Positions 48,763-59,709 of a stretch of 64,000 nucleotides of DNA are shown here, in pieces; within the stretch, counting starts at the first letter, position 1; every line of letters starts with the position of its first letter. Origin of the DNA: Brassica napus (Eukaryota; Streptophyta; Magnoliopsida; Brassicales; Brassicaceae); assembly GCF_020379485.1 (NCBI RefSeq), contig NC_063447.1, forward strand, positions 61,307,452-61,371,451, read 5' to 3'. The notes beneath the pieces are model-generated. The model worked only from the letters and a program-made list of their open reading frames with translations, did no database searches and had not been told where the DNA came from. Made by a program: the position numbers and the translations under genes.

Positions 48763-51736
48763 TTGTATGTTTACATATTATTTTTTAAAAATAAAAATGT
48801 AAAATGGTAATCTTACATATGTTTAATGTAGTATTTCCATTTTTTATGTTGTATGTTTACATATATTTATTATTTTCGAAATTTTATATAATGTTTTTTG
48901 TTTTTTTTATAAAACGGTAATGTTACATTATGGAGATAAGCCGTCTTTTTTTTAAAGTGAAAAATGGTAATTTTACATATGTTTAATGTAGTCTTTCTAT
49001 TTTTTATGCTGTATGTTTACATATTATTTATAATTTTCGAAAATTAGTAATATTAAAATGTAAAACTATATTTTATGCCACATGTCATCTTTCGGGAGAA
49101 GTTTTTTTGCTGATGTGGACGCTCTATGGAGCCTCAAAAGGTCTATTTTATTTGTAAGGATATGGTTAATGTAGTTTTTCCATTTTTTTTATGTTGTATG
49201 TTTACATATTTTTGTTATTTTTAAATGTAAAATGGTAATCTTACATATGTTTAATGTAGTATTTCTATTTTTTATGTTGTATGTTTACATATTATTTATT
49301 ATTTTCGAAATTATATATAATGTTTTTTTTACATTATATATATTGAGTATTTCTCTTTCTTATACTTTATATTTAGTTAATATCTATATTTTATATTTTA
49401 AGATAGATGTTTAAATCTTAATGTTTTTTTCCATTTTTAATGTAAAACGGCAATGTTTAATAGAAGAACTTGGACAAATAGTCAAATAGTTATATTTATG
49501 TTTTTTTTTCTTTTCTTATAAAATGGTAGTGTTACATTATGGAGATAAGCTATTTTTTTTAGTGAAAAATGGTAATCTTACATATGTTTAATGTAGTTTT
49601 TCCATTTTTTTTATGTTGTATGTTTACATATTTTTGTTATGTTTAAATGTAAAATGGTAATCTTACATATGTTTAATGTAGTATTTCCATTTTTTATGTT
49701 GTATGTTTACATATTATTTATTATTTTTGAAATTATATATAATGTGTTTTTTTACAAAATAGTAATGTTACATTATGGAGATAAGCCGTCTTTTTTTTAG
49801 TGAAAAATGGTAATCTTACATATGTTTAATGTAGTTTTTCCATTTTTTATGTTGTATGTTTACCTATTATTTTTTAAAAATAAAAATGTAAAATGGTAAT
49901 CTTACATATGTTTAATGTAGTATTTCCATTTTTTATGTTGTATGTTTACATATATTTATTATTTTCGAAATTATATATAATGTTTTTTGTTTTTTTATAT
50001 AAAACGGTAATGTTACATTATGAAGATAAGCCGTCTTTTTTTTAAGTGAAAAATGGTAATTTTACATATGTTTAATGTAGTTTTTCCATTTTTTATGTTG
50101 TATGTTTACATATTATTTATAATTTTCGAAAATTAGTAATATTAAAATGTAAAACTATAATTTATGCCACGTGTCATCTTTCGGGAGAAGTTTGTTTCGC
50201 TGATGTGGACGCTCTATGGAGCCTCAAAATGTCCCTTTTATTAGTAAGGATTGTATGTTTACATATTATTTTTTAAAAATAAAAATGTAAAATGGTAATC
50301 TTACATATGTTTAATGTAGTATTTCCATTTTTTATGTTGTATATTTACATATATTTATTATTTTCGAAATTATATATAATGTTTTTTGTTTTTTTTATAA
50401 AACGGTAATGTTACATTATGGAGATAAGCCGTCTTTTTTTTTAAAGTGAAAAATGGTAATTTTACATATGTTTAATGTAGTCTTTCTATTTTTTATGCTG
50501 TATGTTTACATATTATTTATAATTTTCGAAAATTAGTAATATTAAAATGTAAAACTATATTTTATGCCACATGTCATCTTTCGGGAGAAGTTTTTTTGCT
50601 GATATGGACGCTCTATGGAGCCTCAAAATGTCTATTTTATTTGTAAGGATATGTTTAATGTAGTTTTTCCATTTTTTTATGTTGTATGTTTACATATTTT
50701 TGTTATTTTTAAATGTAAAATGGTAATCTTACATATGTTTAATGTAGTATTTCTATTTTTTATGTTGTATGTTTACATATTATTTATTATTTTCGAAATT
50801 ATATATAATGTTTTTTTTACATTATATATATTGAGTATTTCTCTTTCTTATACTTTATATTTAGTTAATATCTATATTTTATATTTTAAGATAGATGTTT
50901 AAATCTTAATGTTTTTTTCCATTTTTAATGTAAAACGGCAATGTTTAATAGAAGAACTTGGACAAATAGTCAAATAGTTATATTTATGTTTTTTTTCTTT
51001 TCTTATAAAATGGTAGTGTTACATTATGGAGATAAGCTATTTTTTTTAGTGAAAAATGGTAATCTTACATATGTTTAATGTAGTTTTTCCATTTTTTTTA
51101 TGTTGTATGTTTACATATTTTTGTTATGTTTAAATGTAAAATGGTAATCTTACATATGTTTAATGTAGTATTTCCATTTTTTATGTTGTATGTTTACATA
51201 TTATTTATTATTTTTGAAATTATATATAATGTGTTTTTTTACAAAATAGTAATGTTACATTATGGAGATAAGCCGTCTTTTTTTTAGTGAAAAATGGTAA
51301 TCTTACATATGTTTAATGTAGTTTTTCCATTTTTTATGTTGTATGTTTACCTATTATTTTTTAAAAATAAAAATGTAAAATGGTAATCTTACATATGTTT
51401 AATGTAGTATTTCCATTTTTTATGTTGTATGTTTACATATATTTATTATTTTCGAAATTATATATAATGTTTTTTGTTTTTTTATATAAAACGGTAATGT
51501 TACATTATGGAGATAAGCCGTCTTTTTTTAAGTGAAAAATGGTAATTTTACATATGTTTAATGTAGTTTTTCCATTCTTTATGTTGTATGTTTACATATT
51601 ATTTATAATTTTCGAAAATTAGTAATATTAAAATGTAAAACTATAATTTATGCCACGTGTCATCTTTCGGGAGAAGTTTGTTTCGCTGATGTGGACGCTC
51701 TATGGAGCCTCAAAAGGTCCATTTTATTAGTAAGGA
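48763..51736. repeat. near-identical 1.49-kb tandem duplication
   Basis: Unit 1 (48763-50250) and unit 2 (50251-51736) are almost identical. Both end exactly at the Helitron 5' terminus (gtaagga), and unit 2 begins at the very next base. Confidence 0.8.
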
Positions 51737-52165
51737 TTATTATATCATGCCACAAAACTCTAAGTGGATTAATAAGATCTTATCTAGGTGTAAGGTGTCA
51801 ACAATATCTCAAATTTGGAAAATTTTCAGTTTTACCAAAAATTTGATACTATTTTCAAATTTGACTTAAATGATAATTATTTTCATAAATACATTAAATT
51901 TGTGAAGAAAAAACTAAAGTAACTCCTCTAAATCATTAATAAAAGTTAAAAATAATTTATAAAACATTAATACACAATCCCACCACTAAATATTAAACCT
52001 TTAGAAATAATAGAATGTATTTTTGAAAAATAGTATTCAACTATTGGTATTTTAAGCAATTTCTCCTAAATATAGGTATATATAGTCATGTCCTTTTAAT
52101 ACCAATGTATTGTTATAGAAGTATATTCAATCTTTTATAATACTAACAAATAGATGTTCCTATAG
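51737..52165. other. spacer, right flank of the Helitron insertion
   Basis: Bases 51750-51800 (caaaactctaagtggattaa, aataagatcttatctaggtg) match 55196-55236, the continuation of the unfilled site. Bases 52075-52160 match 55250-55350 and 60600-60680. No gene is seen. Confidence 0.65.
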
Positions 52166-53377
52166 TTGAAGAAGCTCAGTTTTCAGAGCTCTCTTCTTAG
52201 GACAAATCATATGCACTTAGGGCAGATCTTCTTCGTAGCCAGGCTAAAAGGTTTAAGAGCATAGTAGCAGTGGTAGATACAAGTAACCACGCAGGTCTTA
52301 GGAAGCACTGGAAGACTTGTGTTCCTCAAGAAGTCAAAGATTTGTCTGAGCATATGGTACAGGATTTTGATAACGAAGAGAGCAGTAATGACTCAAAGTT
52401 AAAACGTCTGTTATCTAATAAACTAGTAGTAGCGGTTGGTGCTTCATCACTGTCCAAGGCCATCTCTGCTTCTCCTTTCTTCAAGATTATAACTTTCAAA
52501 GTCCCAGCTTCACTGAACCTCTTCTTGACACATACCCACAACGCAATGGCATATGCATTACCAAAGTGGCGTATCCCTCGAAAGTGATGGCTCCTGTCAG
52601 AGCCGGGGCCGAGGGAAGGAAAGTGAAACATTTCAATGGGGCTCCCATTTTGTGGGGCCTCTAATTTAAAAAAATCATTATATATGTATATAGGTAATTA
52701 TAGTTATAAGTGTTAAATATATAATAAATCAAAGTAAAAACAGTTTATAAGAATTTCTCCAAAAAAAACAGTTTATAAGAATAATAATAATATCAAGCAG
52801 ATTTTAGGTTATATAATTTATATATGAATAAATTTTATAATAAACTACTAATATAAGGAAAATGTTATTTTTTGGTTACTAAAATTCTTCTTTGATTTTT
52901 CTATAAAGGGAATGAAAGCCAAGTTTGATTAAAAAAAATAAAAATGTTATAATATTTAAAATATATATTTTTCGAATAGGGTCCCCAAAATTTCAAGACC
53001 AGCTCTTGCTCCTGTTTTGCTAGCTCTGGAGAAAAATCAACTTCTTTGTCAGCTTAGAAGATCAGAGCAGTGACGCATAGTATTATAGCTTCAGCTGAGA
53101 AGACTAGCTTCTCTGCATGAGAGCTGCGTTCTATGAGATAATGAGGAAAAGAAGAGCAAAACCAATCGGTGCCTTGCCATTGGCAACGTTTGGAGCCAGT
53201 CTTTCAACTTGTGCAGGACTGCTGTCTCTTCCTTCAGCTCCTTCTATTGCGAAATTGGGTTGAGGGATTCAAAACTTGCATGAGGCGTCTCTAGAAGTGA
53301 GGAGCAGAGAAAGCAACAGGATACAGAATGCAATCGAGGCTCTTAGGCAAAAGCTGAAGAAGTTCAGACTTCAATGA
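52166..53377 (+). pseudogene. truncated copy of gene X (copy C) split by a hAT-like insert
   Basis: Begins at sequence equal to gene X about residue 335 (EEAQFSELSS, then a stop in place of Glu, then DKSYAL). It continues through LRKHWKTCVPQEVKDLSEHM and NLFLTHTH, is interrupted by an insert at 52597-53006, and resumes to the gene X C-terminus at 53377. Other lesions include deletion of the GATAIWG stretch, a frameshift at the MRAAF position (53117) and loss of the LLYGDGIECAA segment. Clearly non-coding. Confidence 0.88.
52597..53006. mobile_element. hAT-like insert in gene X copy C
   Basis: A 410-bp insert between GGCTCCTG (52589-52596) and TGCTCCTG (53007-53014), a near-perfect 8-bp duplication of the gene X sequence. 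Ends are imperfect inverted repeats: TCAGAGCCGGGGCC on the left and AAGAGCTGGTCTTG (minus strand) on the right. The intact gene X (34615-34630) shows the unfilled site. Confidence 0.7.
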
Positions 53378-53759
53378 AGAACAGAGATTTGACTTTCATT
53401 AAAATATTTTCTTTTAGCTACTGTATGTATATATTTACAGGTTCTCTCTTTTGTGGATGCATGTTTCTTGTTGGACTACACTGGTTTGGTTTGAGCATAT
53501 ATATAATCTCTTGATGGTGACAAAAAAACATAAAATGTTGGTTTCATTAGGAAAGATTGAATATCTTTGTATTTACAATGTACCCAAAATCTTATGATTC
53601 TTTTTGTCATATAGTTTTAATTTTCTTCATTTACAATAAATATTACTCAAGTTTAAGCAAACTAACTTCAATCTGGTAAATGTTGTTTATTTTATTCTAG
53701 ATCTTCTGTTATAGATATTTAAAAACTTATGATAAGATGATTTCATCTTGGACACATAC
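53378..53759. other. duplicated spacer between gene X copy C and DEFL3
   Basis: Collinear with 35036-35158 plus 38792-39048 and with 41987-42322. It has the unfilled Emigrant site (gagcatatatataatctctt). Confidence 0.8.
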
Positions 53760-54116
53760 TTAAAAAACACAACAACATTGAGAATGAGCATTACAATGTC
53801 CGGACTTGTTTTTATCTCTCCTACAATAGTCATTGCACATTGCTTCCCCATTGGGATGTCGCCAATTACACGGTGACAAGACGGTGAAGCAAATCTCTGA
53901 CTTAATTTCTCCATAACCTATTTATATGAATACAAAGCATTAAATCAATATATATATATATATATATATATATTAATTAAAATATTCAAAATTGGGGTTT
54001 AAATATAAACCATTATCTGGAGTAAGAGCGCTGGCTATAGAACGACAATGAAAAGAAGATTCGAGAAAAAGGATAGTAAAAACCAATGTGATTAAAGTCT
54101 TCCTTGTAGTAGCCAT
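53760..54116 (-). CDS. Defensin-like small secreted cysteine-rich protein (DEFL3)
   Basis: Exons 54116-54011 and 53917-53760 join to 87 residues. Signal peptide MATTRKTLITLVFTILFLES; eight cysteines in the same spacing as DEFL1 (ICFTVLSPCNW, GEAMCNDYC, SGHCNAHSQCCC). The intron is at the conserved codon and contains an expanded (at)n tract at 53950-53972. Frame and splice sites are intact. The mature part differs from DEFL1 and DEFL2 mainly before Cys1 (EIKSE for ELNTD) and around Cys4-Cys5. Confidence 0.8.
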
Positions 54117-55381
54117 TTTTATTTTATCTCTAAATTTTTGGATTGTTTTTCAGTTATTCTCTTTTGCTTCTTATGATTTTTCTTCGCACATTCTGATTAC
54201 ATATAAGAACACAAACATACCAATAAGTATTTTCTTTGTCAAATATAACAAAAAAATTCTTTTAGTTTTAAAAATATATTTAGTCAACAACAAATATAGA
54301 AAATCTCTTATATATTAATTGAGAATTATCTTTTAAGTTATAACATTGATTACAATGCTTATTTGTCAACATTACAAATTTTTTCAATCTGATGTTCTCA
54401 ACTGTCATAATATATAGTAAAGTGGAACATTCTTAATTATCTTTTATATATTAACTGAGAATCATCTTTTAAGTTGTAACATTGATTACAATGTGTATGT
54501 GTTAACATTACAATTCTTTTCAATCTGATGCTCTTAACTGTCATAATATATAATAAAGTGGACTACTCATTACTCAAATGTTAAAAGAAAATCTACTTCA
54601 TCTTTTCTTAAATAAAAGTCACATAATTATCTAATGTGATTTTCAATAAATATGAGAATTAATGATAAAAAGAATGATTTGTTAACAATTTGTATATCTT
54701 CAATCAATTTTTTTAATTTATATTATTAAATAAATTAAACAATTATATTAATTATATAATAAAATTAGTTTTTTTTTGTATATGTGTATTTTTAATTTTA
54801 ACGATTATAAATTACTAAAATATTAAAGGCTCTACATTAAAATTATTGTGATCAATAGTTTAATTTTTTTGTTACAAGAAGATACAAATAATCATAAAAT
54901 TATACGAGTAAAAATCTCATTTATAGATATCAAATATTTATTACATTGAGTCCATAAATATACAAAAATATATATTTTTTGTTAAATATTACCTAATGTT
55001 TAGGTTTGAACTTTGAACAAAACAATTTTGTAAACATAAGCAATTCAAGAATTGACCAAAGAACTGTGAAAAAAATATCAAAATAATTAATTAAATTTTA
55101 ATGTGAAGACTTAGACAGTTAGACCGAACAACAAAAAAATTACAAGAGACACTAGAGCATTTCCATTGCGTTCTCATTAGAATAATCTCATATCCCAAAA
55201 CTCTGTGCATTAATAAGATCTTATCTAGGTGTAAGTGCATTAACAAGATCTCAAGTATAGCTATATCGTCATATCTTACTTTTATATCAATGCATTGTTA
55301 TAGAAAAGTACATGAAATCTTTTTTTTTATATAAATCTCGTAACAAATAGATGTTTATGTTTCTGTTTCTTTTTGAACAAA
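54117..55381. other. DEFL3 upstream region and spacer with unfilled Helitron site
   Basis: Contains two copies of the ttgtaacattgattacaatg-type segment (54330-54370 and 54470-54510). The unfilled equivalent of the 43890-51736 insertion is at 55181-55190 (aataa|tctca). No gene is seen. Confidence 0.65.
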
Positions 55382-55420
55382 GTACTCAACATCCATTTTG
55401 TAAGTTACGTAAACAAGCTT
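55382..55420 (+). pseudogene. WSD C-terminal fragment (39 bp)
   Basis: gtactcaacatccattttgt and the next 19 bases match the start of the WSD C-terminal piece at 60709-60747 (VLNIHFVSYVNKL). The match stops after aagctt. Confidence 0.65.
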
Positions 55421-55658
55421 TCACAAGAAAACAGTGAAATATAGCACATTTTACTAAATGTAATGCGTATAGCACATGAAAGCATTATGGAATCACTTCT
55501 TATATCTTGTTTATTTTATATTTTCATATTACTATCTTGTATTTGGATCTAATTTTAAATTTCTTCATTTAAAAAAAAATAAATAGTACTAAAACTAAAA
55601 CAATCTGATAAAGTTTATTTATTTCATAAAAAAATATTAATACTATTTCGAACAAATA

Positions 55659-55865
55659 TCAGTACATTGAACTCAGCGCATACTTATCTTTTTCAAAACA
55701 ACCTTTAAATTTAGCACGCAGTCCAAAATAATAACCCCATTTCGTACAAAACTCACCGCAACCTACTAACCCTGCATCTTTACACAGCTCTGAGAGGTTG
55801 AAGCATATTAGCCGCTTTATTTCAAAACCTATTTATATGAATAAAAATTACTAAATAAATAAATA

Positions 55866-55906
<41 letters not shown>

Positions 55907-56221
55907 TAAAAAGGAAAACAATGTTACCATCATGAAAATGGGATATGAAAATATACCGATATCAGAAGTATTAAAAGTATCTTCATTTTCACTCTATAAT
56001 TTACTCCAAAATAGAGTGAGAAATAACGTATGAATAACAAATAAAAAATGATTCATGGAATCATTTTTTATTTGTTATTCATACTTTATTTTTCACTCCA
56101 TTTCTGGAGTAATATGTATGGAGATGTCCTTAGCGGTAGCTATAGTATAACAATAGATAGAATATGCAATGAAGAGAGTAGTCAAGACAAATATGATTAA
56201 ATTCCTCCTTGTGATATCTAT
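55659..56221 (-). pseudogene. Diverged defensin-like gene with lost start codon
   Basis: The exon 1 equivalent at 56221 begins ATA where other copies have ATG. It reads IDITRRNLIIFVLTTLFIAY, then SIYCYTIATAK, after which a 110-bp hairpin interrupts the exon/intron boundary. The exon 2 equivalent (55828-55659) is an open frame with FEIKRLICFNLSELCKDAG, then VGCGEFCTKWGYYFG and KGCFEKDKY, with five cysteines. The Cys pattern and sequence differ from DEFL1-3, so it belongs to another DEFL subgroup or is decayed. Loss of ATG and of a clean donor argues for a pseudogene. Confidence 0.6.
56002..56111. repeat. near-perfect hairpin (foldback MITE-like)
   Basis: Arms 56002-56054 and 56058-56111 pair over about 53 bases with a 3-base loop. 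The inner 23 bp (gaataacaaataaaaaatga plus ttc) pair perfectly. The outer ends are tactcca/tggagta. Confidence 0.85.
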
Positions 56222-57036
56222 TTTTAAGATCTATATATTCTGAAACTTCTTAAGATTTTTTCATTAACTTTTTATGATTTTTTATTTGCATTATATATCT
56301 GATTATATATATATTGTTAACACAAACATACATTTTAAAAAGGCGGAGTATTTTCTTAGTCAAAGAAGAAGAATATAATATCTCCTTTGATCTCCATATA
56401 AAATTTTAGTCAAAATTCAAACACATTTTCTTAAACAAAAGCAATCAATAGGAACAATGCTTCTCTTGGATCTAGCAACTTTTAGTTTCGACTTTTTTAT
56501 TAAAAAAAAACTTTTAGTTCAGACACTTATTGTGGATACAATTTCATATTTCACTCATTCTGTTCCGAAATGTAAGTTGTTTAGAAGAAAATTTATGTTC
56601 TAATATGTAAGATGTTTTCATATTTTTATGTAGTTTTAACTTTATCAAAATATGTGTAACCAATTAAATTTAATAGTTGTATTTTGTAATTGGTTGAATG
56701 ATTTTAATTTATAGTTTTAATAATACTTTTTAGATAAAAAGTAATTTTCTTAATAAACATGTCTTATCTAAAATATCTTATATTGACTATGGACCAAAAT
56801 TTATGAAGGCTCGATTTTGTGTGGTCGATGTGACTATTTTGGTTTGGTTTGGTTTCGGTTCGCTTGTTCAGTTTCAGGTTTTTTTTTTCCACGCCTAGAA
56901 AAGACTATCGTTTCTTCTTAAGAGATTACAGAACTAAGTGTCAGTCTTTCATTGATAAATTCTTTTAAAAATTTTAAATTTTAATTACATAAATATTTTT
57001 TCCTTAAATATTGATATAATATTGCATAGGTACTCA
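56222..57036. other. AT-rich spacer with a Tc1/Stowaway-like repeat
   Basis: Bases 56560-56770 begin ctgttccgaaatgtaagttg and end with cttatctaaaatatcttata, the appearance of widespread plant MITEs, but ends and TA duplications were not confirmed. Bases 56495-56530 and 56780-56835 recur at 57690-57800. Confidence 0.4.
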
Positions 57037-57643
57037 TAGGGGTGGGCGTTCGGTTCTTCGGTTCGCGGATCGGTTCGTTCGGTTCTCGGTTCTTTTGGTT
57101 CTTGTAGTTTGGTAACCATTAGAGAACCGTTAAAATTTCAGGTCAGATCGGATCGGTTCTTTAGGTTCTCGGTTCTTTCGGTTCGTGAAGTTTGGTAACC
57201 ATATTAGAACCAGAAAAAATGGTTCCAATCGAGTTCGGTTCTTAATGGTTACAAACCGTATTGCCCAAATTAATCTGACTAACTCTAGGGTGACCATGAT
57301 CTTTTGATAACAAAGATTTACGGGATTCAATTATGGAAATGTTTTCTCGGGGAATCTAAACTGTCAATGGAAACAAAAATCAGATAATATTTTATCAAAA
57401 AAATATATTAATAAGTAATTACGTATTCACGTATAAGGTAATTTTAGTTATATAAGGGTTTTTCATCTGGTTCTATATGGGTATTATTCGGTTCTCGGTT
57501 CGGTACGGAGCCGGTTCCGGTTCTTTGGGTATAAAATTTTTGTACCCAATTGGATAATTAAAAATTTTTGTTCAGTTTGGTTCGGTTCTTTTTCGGGTCT
57601 GTTCGGTTCGGTACTTCGGCTTCGGTATTTTTGTCCATCGCTA
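57037..57643. mobile_element. hAT-like element rich in CGGTTC motifs
   Basis: Starts TAGGGGTGGGCGTTCGG and ends TTGTCCATCGCTA (minus-strand reading TAGCGATGGACAA), the imperfect inverted TAGGGGTGGgc ends of a common plant hAT group. Flanks ggtactca (57029-57036) and ggtacgta (57644-57651) agree at 6 of 8 bases, a worn 8-bp duplication. The interior is dense in ggttcggttc on both sides. No coding. Confidence 0.6.
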
Positions 57644-57815
57644 GGTACGTACTCAGTTAAAGAAACTCACTACTAATAATGATGTTCTAATAACTTTTAG
57701 TTCAGACACTTATTGTGGACACATTTTCGTATTTTAAATAATTGACTGTGGACCAAAATTTATGAAGGTTCAATTTTTTGTGGTTGATGTGAAATGTACC
57801 ATAAATACTTCCTTA

Positions 57816-57850
57816 CTAGGTGATAACCCGCGCTCTGCACGGAATAAGTA
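57816..57850 (-). mobile_element. Helitron 3' terminus, minus orientation
   Basis: On the minus strand CCGTGCAGAGCGCGGGTTAT is followed by CACCTAG ending at 57816, with A outside at 57815. The 5' end to the right was not found with confidence, so the element (AT-rich, toward about 58.9 kb) is left open. Confidence 0.55.
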
Positions 57851-58598
57851 GATTTAAAGATATTATTAATTTGAATTAATATATATTATAAAGGTACATT
57901 GCATAGAAAAATGTAAAAATTCTAAAATAACAGTTTAGACTAAAATACCGATTTCACGAACTAATTAAACCTGATTTTTTTTTAACTTGTTTATGTTATA
58001 GTTTATTTGTCCATTAGGTAGCGAAAAATAGTCAATAAAAGCTATAAAAGAAAGCAAAAACTAATATAAAATCAAGTATGAATTAAAGATAAAACAAAAC
58101 ATAAGCAATAGAATAATAAATCCTTCTGAAACACAATATAATAAAAAAAAGCAAATTAAAATTGAGAAAAACATATCCGGTGAATAATGTCTTCAAAACT
58201 CCTCATTTGCAATCCTACTATGAGCATTAAAAAAGTTAAAACCTTAAGGCATATTAATCACATGACTTAAGTGAATTGTAAAAGAAATGCATTACCTCAT
58301 TCTAACAATATCCACCATTAGTCTCCACATGGTCTTAAAGGGCTTCAAGTCGGCAACCGAGTTAAACAATGCCATGATTTTTTGATAGATTGAATGTAGT
58401 GGTATAATAGTTTTGAAAATGAGACAATTGTGAGTACATGTAGCTATGATGAATTCCTATTTATATATGAAAACATAATTAATCTACAATTAATGTTAAA
58501 TTTCAATCAGTTTAAAATCGAATTTATGGTGATGGAATTAAAATCCTAAATTGCTCTTATAATTCCAATCAGTTTAAAATCGTGAATAAATCATGTAG

Positions 58599-58906
58599 TC
58601 AATTATTATAAAATTTATGATGATTGGAACTATGATTCAAAACAATAAGCAATTATTAAAAAAATTATGATGATTGGAAATCATGTAGTAAATTCAGCCA
58701 ATGTAGTAAAATCGAATTATTGTGAAATTTAATTGCATTTATAGCTAGTATGTCAATTATTATAAAATTTATGATGATTGAAATTATTATTCAAAATCGT
58801 AAGCAATTATTATAAAATTTATGATGATTGTAAATCATGTAGTAAATTTAGTCAATGTAGTAAAATCGAATTTTAAAAGAAACTTAATTGCATTTATAGC
58901 TATTAT
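58599..58906. repeat. 154-bp tandem repeat, two diverged units
   Basis: Units 58599-58752 and 58753-58906 share tcaattattataaaatttat, then gtagtaaattcagccaatgt-type and aattgcatttatagctagta-type segments in the same order. Confidence 0.7.
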
Positions 58907-59011
58907 TGTATTTTATGATCATATTACCATGCAACGTAAAATCGAAGAAGAATAATTTGACAGCGACTTCATGTAAAACATATTTAAAAGGGTGTGATTT
59001 ACAAAAGACTT

Positions 59012-59699
59012 ATTCTTGGGTTCACCCCCTAGGTGAACCTAGAGGTTCACCAACCAATAGGATTATGTTATTTCAAATTTGATATCTTTTATAAAAGAAA
59101 ACAAAATATTGTCAAGTTATATTATATTTTCAAAGTAAAAAGATAAAAAAATAAAAAATAAAAATAGTAGTAATTACAAAAAAAAAAATTTAACGTCGTC
59201 AAGAAAAAACTAAACCTTAAATCCTAATCCCTAAACCCTAAACCCTAAATCCGAAACCCTAAACCCTTGGGTAAACTCTAAACCCTTGGATAAATCATAA
59301 ACTCTAAATCAAAAACACTAAACATTAAAACACTCAAGAGTTTAGGATTTTAGTGTTTAGTGTTTTTGATTTAGAGTTTATGATTTATCCAATGGTTTAG
59401 GGTTTACCCAAGGGTTTAGGGTTTACCCAAGAGTTTAGGGTTTACCCAAGGGTTTAGGGTTTCAGATTTAGGGTTTAGGGATTAGGATTTAGGGTTTAGT
59501 GTTTTGCTGACAACGCTAACAATATTTTAGGAATTTTTTTTTTTTTGTAACTACTATTTTTTTTTTACTTTTTTATTTTAAAAACATAATATAACTTGAT
59601 AATATTTTGTTTCCTTTTTAAAAGATATCGAATTTGAAATAATGAAATCCTATTGGTTGGTGAACCTAGAGGTTCACCCTAGGGGGTGAACCCAAGAAT
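59012..59699. mobile_element. foldback element 1 with telomere-like arms
   Basis: Begins attcttgggttcaccccctaggtgaacc-type sequence and ends with its inverse (ggtgaacccaagaat). The two halves are complementary over most of their length. The left half holds taaaccctaaaccctaaat tracts (59225-59290) and the right half ttagggtttaggg tracts (59395-59500). No coding. Confidence 0.75.
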
Positions 59700-59709
59700 A
59701 ACTCAATCA

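Larger units (their letters stand above)
43890..51736 (-). mobile_element. 7.8-kb Helitron nest, minus orientation
   Basis: The outer 3' end (minus strand) is CCCGGACGTAACCCGGG, a hairpin, followed by AAAAGGCTCTAG ending at 43890. The outer 5' end is TCCTTACTAATAAAATGGAC starting at 51736. Flanks are A (43889) and T (51737). The duplicated unit at 55141-55215 has the same flanks without the insert (cattagaataa|tctcatatccc). A second Helitron 3' end sits at 45066, and five copies of the 5' end lie inside, so this is a nest or tandem Helitron array. No Rep/helicase coding is visible. Confidence 0.75.
46600..51736. repeat. AT-rich internal repeat array of the Helitron nest
   Basis: Short units recur dozens of times, such as acattttaagatagatgttt with cttaatgtactttttcca (46660-47700) and tcttacatatgtttaatgta with tttatgttgtatgtttacat (47750-51600). 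Open frames within it (for example 49232-49414) are by-products of the repeat. Confidence 0.85.

Noticed and set aside
49232..49414. 60-codon hydrophobic open frame repeated at 50720-50902
   Set aside because: It is part of the 1.49-kb tandem duplication of AT-rich Helitron DNA; no start context, splice or homology support.
46600..51736. CRISPR-like array
   Set aside because: Repeats are contiguous, AT-rich and variable with no unique spacers; the DNA is from a plant nucleus.
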